A DNA stretch of 64,000 nucleotides from Hyphomicrobiales bacterium (GCA_930633525.1 CAKNFP010000001.1:1-64000); one strand, 5' to 3'; positions 10,831-20,424 are shown, numbered from the stretch's first letter. Program-made: numbers and translations. The notes: generated by a model not told the origin, from the letters alone.

Positions 10831-11997
10831 ATGCCGCGCGCGGAACGCATTGCCGGGATGAAGGACGACGCCGTTGCGTGGCGGCGGGACCTGCATGCGC
10901 ATCCCGAGTTGCTCTATGAGGTCGCGCGGACGGCCAGCGTCGTCGCTGACAAGCTGCGCAGCTTCGGTTGTGACGAGGTTGTGACCGGCATCGGCCGCAC
11001 GGGGGTCGTGGGGATCATTCGCGGGAAGGGCGCCGGGCCGGTGATCGGCCTCAGGGCTGACATGGATGCGCTCCCCATCGAGGAGGAGACCAATCTTCCC
11101 TATCGCTCGACGGCACCGGGCCTGATGCATGCCTGCGGCCATGACGGCCATACCGCCATGCTTCTCGGGGCGGCGCGTTATCTCGCCGAGACACGCGACT
11201 TCGCGGGAACGGCGGTGGTCATCTTCCAGCCGGCGGAAGAGGGCGGGGCTGGCGCCAAGGCGATGCTCGACGACGGTCTCCTGGACCGCTTCGGCATCCA
11301 GGAGGTCTATGGCATGCATAACATGCCGGGCATGGTCCCCGGCAGTTTCGCGATCCGGTCCGGCGCCATGCTGGCGGCCGCGGATCGCTTCCGCATCGTC
11401 ATCGAGGGGAAGGGCAGCCACGCCGCCCATCCGCATGAGGGCGTCGACAGCGTCGTCGTGGCCAGCCAGCTGGTGCTGGCGCTGCAGTCCATCGTCGCGC
11501 GCAATGTGGATCCATTGAGGAACGCCGTTGTCTCGGTGACGACCATCAACGGTGGCGATGCCTTCAACGTGCTGCCACAGCGTGTGACGCTGACCGGCAC
11601 GGTCCGGACGCTGGATCCTGCCGTCCGCGATCTCTGCGAGGAGCGGCTGACGGCCCTGGCGCGGGCCATTCCGGCCGCATTCGGGGCGACAGCCGAGGTC
11701 GAGTTCTGGCGCGGTTATCCCGTCACCATGAACGATCCGGATGCGGCGCGCTTCGCGGCCGATGTCGCTGAGGGCGTATCGCGCACCGGTCAAGTCGATA
11801 CAGGCATCCAGCCGATCATGGGGGCCGAGGACTTCTCCTATATGCTCGAGGAGCGGCCCGGCGCCTTCATCTTCATCGGCAATGGCGACAGCGCCGGGCT
11901 TCATCATCCGCGCTATAATTTCAACGACGAGATCGTAACGACCGGCATCGCCTATTGGGCGAGCCTCGTCGAGACGCGTTGCGCCACCCAGGCCTGA
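10831..11997 (+). CDS. M20-family amidohydrolase (hippurate/aminoacylase-like)
   Basis: Metal-dependent cytosolic amidase of the HipO/carboxypeptidase Ss1 group, 388 residues, that cleaves N-acyl amino acids or similar amides. The metal-site motifs are visible: LRADMDALP (74-82), HACGHDGH (100-107, with Cys102), QPAEEGGAG (133-141) and MGAEDFSY near the C-terminus, followed by LHHPRYNF. The dimerisation domain begins around 185. GGAGGG precedes the ATG at 10831. The gene is alone, head to head with atpH. Substrate is not predictable. Confidence 0.92.
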   Translation: MPRAERIAGMKDDAVAWRRDLHAHPELLYEVARTASVVADKLRSFGCDEVVTGIGRTGVVGIIRGKGAGPVIGLRADMDALPIEEETNLPYRSTAPGLMHACGHDGHTAMLLGAARYLAETRDFAGTAVVIFQPAEEGGAGAKAMLDDGLLDRFGIQEVYGMHNMPGMVPGSFAIRSGAMLAAADRFRIVIEGKGSHAAHPHEGVDSVVVASQLVLALQSIVARNVDPLRNAVVSVTTINGGDAFNVLPQRVTLTGTVRTLDPAVRDLCEERLTALARAIPAAFGATAEVEFWRGYPVTMNDPDAARFAADVAEGVSRTGQVDTGIQPIMGAEDFSYMLEERPGAFIFIGNGDSAGLHHPRYNFNDEIVTTGIAYWASLVETRCATQA

Positions 11998-12453
11998 CGC
12001 GCCTGCCCTGACGCAAGGGCCGCCAAGTCGGCTGTGTTGGAGCATATAGTCAGATATCAGATAATGAGCATCGGCATCGCCGGGCGTCTGTTTAGGACGC
12101 CTGGTTGCGGGTCTTTTTGGCGGAGCGATGCGCGTGGTTGCCGGTAATTTCGGCCGAGCAAAGATAGCCTGAACGCAGGTGCGCAGCAGGCCGGGCCCTG
12201 CGGAAGATGCGAAAACGCTCTCACCGATTCCGTGGACACCCGGCAAGGCTGTTCAGATTTTCGCTGGCATCGGGTGCATTTGAGATAGTATTCATATTTA
12301 TTGATGAATTTGTTTGTATTATCTATCTAAGTATCAGAAGTTACTGCTCTGATTTATGTTATAAAATTAAAATCTACTCAAATATAGTATATCACCGAAA
12401 GAATTATGTATGAGTCTATATTCCACACGCGATGTTTCACGCGAGGGAATGCT
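11998..12453 (+). other. Intergenic with abrupt shift to AT-rich sequence
   Basis: Bases up to about 12260 look like host DNA. From about 12280 to 12450 the sequence turns strongly AT-rich (for example TTCATATTTATTGATG, TTATAAAATTAAAATC). This AT-rich part probably holds the promoter of the next gene. The composition change suggests a boundary of acquired DNA. No RNA gene was recognised. Confidence 0.5.
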
Positions 12454-14343
12454 ATGAATCAAGTATCTGATTTTAGTAGAGTTAAGCGCGAGGAAATAGA
12501 AAATCTTGCCGCTGTTGATCCGGAATATGCAAAAGAGCTCGAGGCGGCGCACGCAAGAGCACTAGAGAGGAAAAAGGCCGCGCAGGCTGAAGTCGAGGCG
12601 GCTCAGAAGCTGGCAGCGGAGCAGAAGACGCAGGCCGAAGCCGAGGCGGCGCAGAAGCTGGCGGACGCGCAGAAGGCGCAGGCCGAAGCCGAGGCGGCGC
12701 AGAAGCTGGCAGTGGAGCAGAAGACGCAGGCCGAAGCCGAGGCGGCTCAGAAGCTGGCAGCGGAGCAGAAGGCGCGGGCCGAAGCCGAGGCGGCTCAGAA
12801 GCTGGCAGCGGAGCAGAAGGCGCAGGCTGAAGCCGAGGCGGCTCAGAAGCTGGCAGCGGAGCAGAAGGCGCAGGCCGAAGCCGAGGCGGCTCAGAAGCTG
12901 GCAGCGGAGCAGAAGGCGCGGGCCGAAGCCGAGGCGGCTCAGAAGCTGGCAGCGGAGCAGAAGGCGCAGGCTGAAGCCGAGGCGGCTCAGAAGCTGGCAG
13001 CGGAGCAGAAGGCGCAGGCTGAAGCCGAGGCGGCTCAGAAGCTGGCAGCGGAGCAGAAGGCGCAGGCCGAAGCCGAGGCGGCGCAGAAGCTGGCGGACGC
13101 GCAGAAGGCTGAGGTGGCCGCACCCAGCGTGTCCGCGCAGTTACCCACCGCATCGGCGTCTGTGAATGAAGGCGTGATGGCGGTAGAGGAGGCAAGGCCG
13201 TCCCCGGCGCCCGCAGAGCTGGCTGGGGAGAAGGTGGTCGAGGCTACTCCCAACGCGCTGGCCGTCCCAGCTTCCGTTGCCGCTGTTGTCGAACAGCCGG
13301 TTGAGGAGAAGGCAGCCGAGCAGGCCAAAAAGCAGCTTCAGTCGCCCGCTGACGACGCGGCAGGGCAGCAGCAGGATGCCGGAGTAGCTGGGCCGGCCGC
13401 GGGAGCGCCTACCGATGGAGACACGTCGAAGGCCCAGGCCGCACAGCCAGCGACGGCTGTCGACGCGTCCGCTGCTGCAGGCACGGTCCAGTCCGACCAG
13501 AGCGTAGTAAAGACTACGGTTGACATGTTGTCGGAGACGTCTGGGGCCGGGTCTGCCGATGTGACCGGTGCTGAGGGCACGGACGACGCGCCTGCCCCGC
13601 AATCGATCAAGCAACCCATGCGGACGTCTGAAGACGAAAACGGAAAGGACCCTTTTGATACTTCCTTGCCTGACGCGCAAGCTCCGGCATCGTCGCCCGA
13701 GGCCCCGCAGCCCCAGCCGCTCAAGATCGCCTCAGTGTGGGGGTGCCACAACGATATTTTTGAGCTGGATACCTCCCCATCGCTACCCATCATAGTCGAT
13801 CTGGGAGAGGGGCGTGACGGGATCGTGCTAAGCGGGCTCAAGGCAGACTATCGCCTGACGCAACAGGATGAAAAGTGGACTGTATCCCATATCGATGGTG
13901 GGACCGCCGAGCTGCGTGGCGTTGAATGGGTGCAGTTCAAAGACGGTGTCAGTCTTCTGTCTGAAGACCCCGGTGCCGTGAAAGGATATATGATCGCGAA
14001 AGCGGCAAGCGGCGACATGCCTGACCTGCCCCGTGTATTTCACATCGCGGATCATATTGATCGTGGAACGCTGAATTCGTACGTCGCCAATATACTTATG
14101 AAGGAAGAGAAATTTCAGTTACGTTTTGATGCGTCCCATGGAACGCCAGAGAGTGTAAGCCAATATTACATGAACATCCTTGGCCGCGCTCCTGATGAGG
14201 GCGGATCTCAGGGATGGCTTACGGTCGCTACCAAAGTAACGCCCGAATCCATGTTCCTGAGCTTCGCGATGGGGGATGAGGCAAAAGCAACGGCGATGAA
14301 GGAAGTGGGCATGGCTGCTGCGCCGGATGCGTCTTTTTTCTAG
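12454..14343 (+). CDS. Repeat-containing DUF4214 protein, putative secreted/surface protein
   Basis: A 629-residue protein not seen before as a named family. Residues 50-209 are ten 16-residue units (AQKLAAEQKAQAEAEA and variants), predicted long helix of TolA-like Ala/Glu/Lys/Gln composition. Residues about 215-435 are a low-complexity Ala/Pro linker. Near 440-510 a segment (DGIVLSGLKADYRLTQ, then LRGVEWVQFKDGVSLL) resembles the beta segment common in type I secreted RTX-associated proteins. The C-terminus (about 530-610) has the DUF4214 pattern with YYMNILGRAPDEGG. There is no Sec signal peptide, fitting type I secretion. Start 12454 has GAGGG upstream; an in-frame ATG at 12406 lacks one. 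Paired with the next gene. Confidence 0.7.
   Translation: MNQVSDFSRVKREEIENLAAVDPEYAKELEAAHARALERKKAAQAEVEAAQKLAAEQKTQAEAEAAQKLADAQKAQAEAEAAQKLAVEQKTQAEAEAAQKLAAEQKARAEAEAAQKLAAEQKAQAEAEAAQKLAAEQKAQAEAEAAQKLAAEQKARAEAEAAQKLAAEQKAQAEAEAAQKLAAEQKAQAEAEAAQKLAAEQKAQAEAEAAQKLADAQKAEVAAPSVSAQLPTASASVNEGVMAVEEARPSPAPAELAGEKVVEATPNALAVPASVAAVVEQPVEEKAAEQAKKQLQSPADDAAGQQQDAGVAGPAAGAPTDGDTSKAQAAQPATAVDASAAAGTVQSDQSVVKTTVDMLSETSGAGSADVTGAEGTDDAPAPQSIKQPMRTSEDENGKDPFDTSLPDAQAPASSPEAPQPQPLKIASVWGCHNDIFELDTSPSLPIIVDLGEGRDGIVLSGLKADYRLTQQDEKWTVSHIDGGTAELRGVEWVQFKDGVSLLSEDPGAVKGYMIAKAASGDMPDLPRVFHIADHIDRGTLNSYVANILMKEEKFQLRFDASHGTPESVSQYYMNILGRAPDEGGSQGWLTVATKVTPESMFLSFAMGDEAKATAMKEVGMAAAPDASFF
12601..13113 (+). 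repeat. 48-bp in-frame tandem repeat, ten full copies plus a partial
   Basis: Ten head-to-tail 48-bp units run from 12601 to 13080, with an eleventh partial unit to about 13113. Each encodes 16 residues starting AQKLA. Copies differ by a few substitutions and never by length. Several (for example units 5, 6, 8-10) encode identical peptides, suggesting recent unequal crossover or slippage. Confidence 0.95.
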
Positions 14344-14394
14344 AAATGAAGATCGCCTGACGAAGAGTGCTGGCCTGATATCGGCCGGCTAATG

Positions 14395-14427
14395 GCGAGG
14401 CGCCCTCTCGGGCGCCTCGCTTTGTTT
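14395..14427 (+). terminator. Rho-independent terminator
   Basis: Perfect 11-bp stem (14395-14405 with 14410-14420), TCTC loop, then TTTGTTT. It ends the repeat-protein gene, so the following peptidase-like gene needs its own promoter in the AT-rich stretch 14460-14550. Confidence 0.9.
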
Positions 14428-14563
14428 GAGCCGACGCCACAAAATTCACCGTGTGGTATTGGGTTTCGCTATTATACTTATAGTATATTTAGATATATAC
14501 TGGAATGTACAAATTATTGCTTATATTTGTTCCAAATCAACCATTTTGATTTTGGGGCGCGCC

Positions 14564-15883
14564 ATGCAGGGCAGTGTTGAATTCGTTGATGCGACAAATT
14601 CCGTGTCGCAGGCCGTACAGTCTCAGCTTGAAGCGTGTTGCGCGCGTGCGCTGGCGGATTGGCTGGCGCTCCTGCCTTCACCGCATCCTTTGACGATCAA
14701 GCTCAGTGTCGTCTCTCATCTCGAAGCGGATCGGTTTGCTGAAGCGCATTTGGCGGGCCTGAAGACCATAGCCAATCGCGACCAGGGCGGCGTGTTCTTG
14801 ATGACACATGCGGCTTACAAGGCGATCATGGGGATCGACAACAACCCCGATGAAGCCGACGTCCATGTGAGGATCAGCCGCTCTGCAGTCGATGCCTTGT
14901 CGTATGACGGCACTATTGACGCTCAGCATCGCTTCGACGCGACCACTCTCTTTCGCCATGAATTGGCGCATGCATTATTTATGACTGATAGCCTTAATCC
15001 GAATGATGACAATGTGACTATCTGGCAAAACAATATCGACAAGCTGTATGACGGTGTTCCCAGGTTCCTGGGAGGCAATGTGCGAGCCCTTTTTCCCGAT
15101 GGTGTGCCTCTCGACGGCTCAAGCCATGTCGAAGAGGCGTTCGCCTCGCAGCATGGATCCCCGCTTGCTCTGAAGCCGCCGGAAAACAGGGCCATGGAGC
15201 TCTCTCAGCTTGATAGGGCCTTCATGTCAGACTGTGGCTTGCCGACAGCGCTCAATGACAGAATGAGGCTCGGGGAATGGGTCCGCGGCACCATCGACAT
15301 GGGTGAGGGTATCGATACCGTTATAATCCAGGCACCGCAGAAAGCGTATACGATTTCCTACGAGCAGGAGGGGGTCCTTCTGCACTTGAACACCAGGTAT
15401 TTTCCACATGGTAGACCAGATTTAGGCTTCTATCCTGAGCTCAAGTTACTCAACACCGAAAGGGTCCATTTTTCCGATAAGATACTGGCATTCGACACCG
15501 AGGGACATGCCGGAAGCGCCTATCGCTTGTGCAAGGCCGTCTATGGCGACAATCCGCTGGGTCCATTGGTTGCAGAGGGATTGGATGCTCTCGATAACGG
15601 AAAGACATGCCAACAGTTTGCCAGTGATCTCGTCGCCACCGACCAGTTCGCCACCCGCTTTGATGCGACGGATTCCAGCAATGATCTGGTCGCGCAGTTT
15701 TACAAGGGGATTCTGGGAAGAGCCCCGGACGCCGCTGGTGAGACATTCTGGCGCGGCTGCATGCAGAATGGGCTCGGTAAGGAAGAGCTTCTCAGTCATT
15801 TTGCCGAATGCCCTGAATATAAGGAGATCAGCGCCCCCGAGCTCGGCCGCGTCCTCACGATCAACACGAGCGATCTCACATGA
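14564..15883 (+). CDS. Putative zinc metallopeptidase with C-terminal DUF4214 domain
   Basis: A 439-residue protein. RHELAHAL contains an HExxH zinc site (HELAH at 132-136). Downstream, FLGGNVRALFPDGVPLDGSS and HVEEAF (about 168-193) resemble the third-ligand region of secreted metzincin-like or M8-like peptidases, with His188 a candidate ligand. Residues about 250-340 (GIDTVIIQAPQKAYTIS, then LLNTERVHFSDKILAFDTEG) match the beta segment seen in type I secreted DUF4214 proteins. DUF4214 units follow (SAYRLCKAVYG and FYKGILGRAPDAAG). No signal peptide is present. ATG 14564 was preferred over a TTG at 14426 lying beside the terminator. Peptidase function and secretion route are inferred. Confidence 0.68.
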   Translation: MQGSVEFVDATNSVSQAVQSQLEACCARALADWLALLPSPHPLTIKLSVVSHLEADRFAEAHLAGLKTIANRDQGGVFLMTHAAYKAIMGIDNNPDEADVHVRISRSAVDALSYDGTIDAQHRFDATTLFRHELAHALFMTDSLNPNDDNVTIWQNNIDKLYDGVPRFLGGNVRALFPDGVPLDGSSHVEEAFASQHGSPLALKPPENRAMELSQLDRAFMSDCGLPTALNDRMRLGEWVRGTIDMGEGIDTVIIQAPQKAYTISYEQEGVLLHLNTRYFPHGRPDLGFYPELKLLNTERVHFSDKILAFDTEGHAGSAYRLCKAVYGDNPLGPLVAEGLDALDNGKTCQQFASDLVATDQFATRFDATDSSNDLVAQFYKGILGRAPDAAGETFWRGCMQNGLGKEELLSHFAECPEYKEISAPELGRVLTINTSDLT

Positions 15884-15906
15884 GCCGACGGCAAGAGCGA
15901 TAGGCC

Positions 15907-18105
15907 CTACAGAAAACTCTGCGGATCGACATCGATGGTGACGCGGATGCGCTGCGGCGGGCGCGGCACGCGCGCCATCCAGGCCCTCAGATAGCCCTGG
16001 AGGTCGGTTTCGCGCGTGGCGCGCACCAGAAGGCGGAAACGGTAGCGGCCACGCACAAGCGCCAGCGGCGCCTCGGCGGGGCCGAAGACATGCACGTCCG
16101 GCGGCGTCTCGGCGGCACGGGCCAGCGCGCGGGCGTGGGCCTCCGCCTCGTTCCGGTCGGGGGCCGCGACGATGATGCCGGCGAGCCGGCCGAAGGGCGG
16201 CAGGCCCGCCGCCTCGCGCTGGGCAATCTCTTCCCGGTAGAAGCGCTCGGCATTGCCGGAAAGGAGCGCCTGCAGCACGGGGTGATCCGGCTGGAAGGTC
16301 TGGATGAGCGCGCGGCCGGGTTTCTCGAAGCGGCCGGCGCGCCCCGTCACCTGCTGCAGGAGCTGGAAGGTGCGTTCGGCGGCGCGCGGGTCGCCGTTGG
16401 CGAGCCCGATATCGGCATCGACGACGCCGACCAGCGTGAGCCCCGGGAAATTGTGCCCCTTAGCCACGAGCTGGGTGCCGATAACGATGCTGAATTCGCC
16501 ATCGGCCACGGCCTGGAGTTCGTCGCGCAGCCGCTCGGTGCCACCGGGCATGTCGCTCGACAGGACGATGCTGCGCTTGTCCGGAAAATGCTCGGCGACT
16601 TCCTCCGCCAGCCGCTCCACGCCGGGTCCGCAGGCGGTGAGCGCATCCACGGTGCCGCAGGACGGGCAACTGTCCGGCCGGCGTTCCACATGGCCGCAGT
16701 GATGGCAGACGAGCGCGCGCCGGTAGCGATGCTCAACCAGCCAGGCCGAGCAATTCGGGCATTGGAAGCGATGGCCGCAAGAGCGGCAGAGCGTCAGCGG
16801 CGCATAGCCGCGGCGGTTGAGATAGAGCAGCGCCTGCTCGCCCTGGCCAACCGTCTCGCGCATGGCCTCCACGAGCGGTGGCGACAGCCAGTGGTCGCGC
16901 GCGGCGGGGCTGCGGCGCAGGTCGATCGCGCGGATCGTCGGCATGGCACGGCCGCCGAAACGCTCCGGCAGGGCGAGGTAGCGGTAGCGCCCGGACTGCG
17001 CGTTGACCTTGGTCTCGATCGATGGCGTGGCCGACGTCAGGATGACGGGAAAATTCTCGATGCGCCCGCGCACCACGGCCATGTCCCGGGCATGGTACTG
17101 CACATTGTCTTCCTGCTTGTAGGCCGTCTCATGCTCTTCATCGACGACGATGATGCCGAGTTCGCGGAAGGGCAGGAACAGGGCCGAACGGGCGCCCACC
17201 ACGACCCGCACGTCCCCCGCGGCGACGCCGAGATGGATGCGCTCGCGCCGGCGGGTGGCGACGCCCGAATGCCACTCGGCTGGCCTCACCCCGAAGCGGC
17301 TGGCGAAGCGCTCCAGAAACTGAGCGGTGAGGGCGATCTCTGGCATCAGGATGAGCGCCTGTTTGCCGCGCGCCAGAGCCTCGGCGATGGCCTCGAAATA
17401 AACTTCCGTCTTGCCGGAGCCCGTCACGCCCTCCACCAGCGTGACCGAGAACACACCTTCGCCGACGGTCTGGCGCAAGGCATCAGCCGTTTCCTGCTGC
17501 GCGGCGGAAAGGCTCGCTTGGGCAAAGGCCGGGTTCGGCGGCAGCGCGACGGGCACCTGTGCCAGCGCCACCGTCTCCAGCGTGCCTTCATCGATCAGGC
17601 CGTTGACCACGGCCTGGCTCACGCCCGCCTCTTCGGCCAGCGCCTTCTTGGTGAAGACGAGCCCGTCCTGCGCCAGCGCCAGCACGCGCTGACGCCCCGG
17701 CGTCAACCGGGCAGGCGGCGGCCCGGCCAGCCGCACGCCCACGCGGAGCGCCTCCGGGCGGCTGGGATCCGGTACGCGGAGAGCAAGCCGCAGAGCGAGG
17801 CCGCGCGGCGACACGGTGTACCAGGCAATCCACTCGACCAGCTTCCGCAAGGCCGGGCCCAGGGGCGTCGTATCGACGCGACCAACGACGGCCTTGAGGT
17901 TGCCGCCTTCGCCGGGGCGTGTTTCCCACACCACGCCAACGGTCTCGCGCGGCCCGAGCGGCACCACGACCACATCGCCCGCGCTCAGGGTGAGACCTGC
18001 CGGGACCTTGTAGGAATAGGCCGTATCGAGCGCGACGGGCACCAGCACGTCGGCGATCTGGCCGGACGCAACCGTGATCGCGGGGCTTGCCTCGGTGATG
18101 CTCAT
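15907..18105 (-). CDS. priA: Primosomal replication restart helicase PriA
   Basis: Superfamily 2 3'-5' helicase that reloads DnaB at stalled forks. Walker A GVTGSGKT is at 226-233, Walker B/DEEH at 322-325, and a zinc domain with CRSCGHRFQCPNC, CHHCG and CPSCG follows. GTQLVAKGHNFPGLTLVGVV and QVTGRAGR are helicase motifs V and VI. The ATG at 18105 (after GGAAAG) gives 732 residues, the family norm; the longer frame to 18216 has no family support. It is divergent from xerC. Confidence 0.96.
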   Translation of the reverse strand: MSITEASPAITVASGQIADVLVPVALDTAYSYKVPAGLTLSAGDVVVVPLGPRETVGVVWETRPGEGGNLKAVVGRVDTTPLGPALRKLVEWIAWYTVSPRGLALRLALRVPDPSRPEALRVGVRLAGPPPARLTPGRQRVLALAQDGLVFTKKALAEEAGVSQAVVNGLIDEGTLETVALAQVPVALPPNPAFAQASLSAAQQETADALRQTVGEGVFSVTLVEGVTGSGKTEVYFEAIAEALARGKQALILMPEIALTAQFLERFASRFGVRPAEWHSGVATRRRERIHLGVAAGDVRVVVGARSALFLPFRELGIIVVDEEHETAYKQEDNVQYHARDMAVVRGRIENFPVILTSATPSIETKVNAQSGRYRYLALPERFGGRAMPTIRAIDLRRSPAARDHWLSPPLVEAMRETVGQGEQALLYLNRRGYAPLTLCRSCGHRFQCPNCSAWLVEHRYRRALVCHHCGHVERRPDSCPSCGTVDALTACGPGVERLAEEVAEHFPDKRSIVLSSDMPGGTERLRDELQAVADGEFSIVIGTQLVAKGHNFPGLTLVGVVDADIGLANGDPRAAERTFQLLQQVTGRAGRFEKPGRALIQTFQPDHPVLQALLSGNAERFYREEIAQREAAGLPPFGRLAGIIVAAPDRNEAEAHARALARAAETPPDVHVFGPAEAPLALVRGRYRFRLLVRATRETDLQGYLRAWMARVPRPPQRIRVTIDVDPQSFL

Positions 18106-18249
18106 GACTTTCCGATACTCATGGCGGCAGGCATAGCACTGCCGGGACGGATGTTCATCCCCGACACGCAGGCGCGCGGCCTGCATGGCGATCAGCCGCG
18201 CCATCGGACCGTTCACCCGGGATTAGGACGAATCACGGATAATGATTCC

Positions 18250-19275
18250 ATGTCGAGATATCAGCCGAGACATCAGCCGATCCTGCCCACCGATGATTCG
18301 CCAGCCTCTCCCGCTTCGGCCAGCACGCCGGTGGAGAAGGATGGCGCGGACGCCGGGCATGGCCTGTTCGTGGCGACCACGACGTGGCTGTCCTACCTCG
18401 CCGCGGAGCGCCGCCTGTCGCCCAAGACGGTCGAAGCCTACGGGCGTGATCTCAGGCAATTCCTGACTTTCCTGACCGAGTATCAGGGAGAGCCGGCCAG
18501 CTTGAGCACCATGGCGGCGATCGGGCCGGCCGATCTGCGGGCTTTCCTCGCGGCCCGACGGCGCGATGGCATCGGCAGCCACTCCCTGATGCGCCAACTC
18601 GCGGCGCTGCGCTCCTTCGCGCGGCATCTCGAACGGAGCGGCGCGGGCAATGCGTCCGCCTTCGCGGCCGTGCGTGGTCCCAAGGTGAAGAAGAACCTGC
18701 CACGCCCGCTCGCGGTTTCAGCGGCGAAGGCCGTCACCACGATCGAGAGCCGGGCGGGCGATGATCGGGCGGAGTGGATCCTGGCACGCGACGCGGCCGT
18801 TCTGGCGCTGCTCTACGGGTCCGGGCTGCGCATCAGCGAGGCGTTGGGCATCCAGCGCCGTCATGCGCCTGTCGACGGGCAGATGGACATCACGGTAACC
18901 GGGAAGGGGGACAAGACGCGCAGCGTGCCCGTGTTGCCGCAGGTGTCCCGTGCCATCGCGGACTATATTGCGGCCTGCCCCCATCCCCTGCCGCCGGAAG
19001 GGCCGCTGTTCGTGGGTACACGTGGTGGTCCGCTGTCGCCGCGTATCATCCAGCTTGTCATGGAGAACCTGCGCGGCGTGCTCGGACTACCCGCCAGCGC
19101 GACGCCGCACGCCCTGCGGCACTCCTTCGCAACCCATCTTCTCGGTCGCGGGGGGGATCTCAGAGCCATCCAGGAACTGCTGGGCCACGCGTCCCTGTCA
19201 ACAACGCAGAACTATACCAAGGTCGACGCGGCCCGGCTGCTCGCGGCCTATGATGCCGCTCATCCACGCGCGTGA
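18250..19275 (+). CDS. xerC: Tyrosine recombinase XerC/XerD-type
   Basis: Site-specific recombinase resolving chromosome dimers at dif. An N-terminal SAM-like domain (about 40-135) is followed by the catalytic domain with Arg194 (GSGLRISEAL), Lys219 (TGKGDKTR), His287 and Arg290 (HALRHSFATHLL), His313 (LLGHASLSTTQ) and nucleophile Tyr322 (NYTKVD). All six catalytic positions are present. The start ATG at 18250 gives 341 residues, slightly long because of a 30-residue polar N-terminus. The priA-adjacent position is the usual place of the chromosomal xerC rather than a phage integrase. Confidence 0.92.
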   Translation: MSRYQPRHQPILPTDDSPASPASASTPVEKDGADAGHGLFVATTTWLSYLAAERRLSPKTVEAYGRDLRQFLTFLTEYQGEPASLSTMAAIGPADLRAFLAARRRDGIGSHSLMRQLAALRSFARHLERSGAGNASAFAAVRGPKVKKNLPRPLAVSAAKAVTTIESRAGDDRAEWILARDAAVLALLYGSGLRISEALGIQRRHAPVDGQMDITVTGKGDKTRSVPVLPQVSRAIADYIAACPHPLPPEGPLFVGTRGGPLSPRIIQLVMENLRGVLGLPASATPHALRHSFATHLLGRGGDLRAIQELLGHASLSTTQNYTKVDAARLLAAYDAAHPRA

Positions 19276-19308
19276 GGCGTATGCGCGACACCTGCGCGAT
19301 CAGGCGGT

Positions 19309-19842
19309 TCAGCCGAAGCGGCGGGTGCGCCGGCGCAGAATCGAGATACGCCGCCTCAGCTGGCCATTAAGGCCAAGGCGAAGCCGCACGGCGGCGACGG
19401 CTGCCTGGACCGCCCGGCGCGCGGGCTCGGTCTGGCGATGCGCCCAGGCGCGGATGTCGAGGAGATGCCGGTAGAGCCAGGCGAACCACGGCAACTCGAG
19501 GAGCTTCTCGCGGCAGAGCTCGAAAAGATAGGCCGTGACGCCAAGCCCGAGCATTTTGGCGACGACGAGCAGACCAACCGCCGTGAACCAGTGCTCATTG
19601 GCGAGGAGCCAGAGGGCGAGAAGCTTGACCGGGAGCAGAAGGCTTGCGGGCACGATGAAAAGCGCAGCCACCGCCAGCGGGGGCAGGCGCTCGATAAAGG
19701 CGGCGAATGTCTTCGTCCATTCCGCCCATGGCAGCAGCCCGACGATCGCGGCGACAACGGGGGCGAGCCTGTCCCACAGCCAGGCCTCCACGAGGAAGAG
19801 CACGGCGAGAAGGAACCACAATGGCTTCAGCAGGCGGCGCAT
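19309..19842 (-). CDS. Conserved membrane protein of unknown function
   Basis: A 177-residue protein with hydrophobic segments near 5-23, 28-42, 55-82 and 86-108, then a Arg-rich cytoplasmic C-terminus (about 125-177). The motif VPASLLLPVKLLALWLLA sits in the third segment. No enzymatic motif is visible. It converges on xerC with 33 bases between stops. I do not recognise a characterised family. Confidence 0.75.
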   Translation of the reverse strand: MRRLLKPLWFLLAVLFLVEAWLWDRLAPVVAAIVGLLPWAEWTKTFAAFIERLPPLAVAALFIVPASLLLPVKLLALWLLANEHWFTAVGLLVVAKMLGLGVTAYLFELCREKLLELPWFAWLYRHLLDIRAWAHRQTEPARRAVQAAVAAVRLRLGLNGQLRRRISILRRRTRRFG

Positions 19843-19956
19843 GGATAAACTCCGGACATCGCCCTCCGCTCGTGCCTGCCTTTCGTGGTCTTTGCAAGGC
19901 GCTTCGGTGGCTCCCCGGTGAACGCTCCAAACAGGAGCCGCCCGGGCGGACCCCTG

Positions 19957-20424
19957 TCAGCTCATGCCGTAGAGTTCCTTGGCGCGCCGACGCATTTCAT
20001 CGTGCGATAGGTCCTCGATGCGGGTGGAGACCCACCAGATATGGCCGAAGGGATCCTTCAGCTTTCCGCCGCGATCACCGTAAAACTGGTCCTCGACCGG
20101 CTTCAATATGGTCGCGCCCGCCGCCTCCGCCTTGGCGACGGTGGCATCCGCATTCTTGACGTAGATATGCAGGACGACCGGTGAACCGCCGATGGTTTCA
20201 GGGCTGAGAGCGCCGTATTCCGGAAACTCGTCGCAGAGCATCATGCTGCCCTCGCCGATGGTCAGTTCGGCATGCCCGACTTTTCCTGCCGGATCCGAGA
20301 TCTTCAGCGTTTCCACGGCGTCGAAGACTTGCCTGTAGAAGGCGATGGCTTCGTTCCCACGGCTGACGCAGATGTAGGGCTTCGGGGCGCCGTTATCCGG
20401 GATGGAGTTCACGCTTCCCGCCAT
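19957..20424 (-). CDS. VOC-superfamily protein, PhnB/glyoxalase-like
   Basis: A 155-residue vicinal-oxygen-chelate fold protein of the PhnB-like subgroup. The layout is typical: PYICVSRGNEAIAFYRQVFDA at the start, then HAELTIGEGSMMLCDEFPE, VVLHIYVKNADATVAKA and FYGDRGGKLKDPFGHIWW near the end. Family members bind a metal and act in resistance or small-molecule metabolism; many have no known substrate. ATG 20424 was chosen as AGGAGG lies nine bases upstream. Confidence 0.88.
   Translation of the reverse strand: MAGSVNSIPDNGAPKPYICVSRGNEAIAFYRQVFDAVETLKISDPAGKVGHAELTIGEGSMMLCDEFPEYGALSPETIGGSPVVLHIYVKNADATVAKAEAAGATILKPVEDQFYGDRGGKLKDPFGHIWWVSTRIEDLSHDEMRRRAKELYGMS

Noticed and set aside
12601..13113. 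Repeat array considered as CRISPR
   Set aside because: Units are contiguous, in frame and without spacers; they encode a protein repeat.
16090..19275. A 1061-codon open frame on the plus strand spanning the priA region
   Set aside because: It is antisense to the whole of priA and runs in frame into xerC because high GC removes stop codons. Only the part from 18250 has protein-family support.
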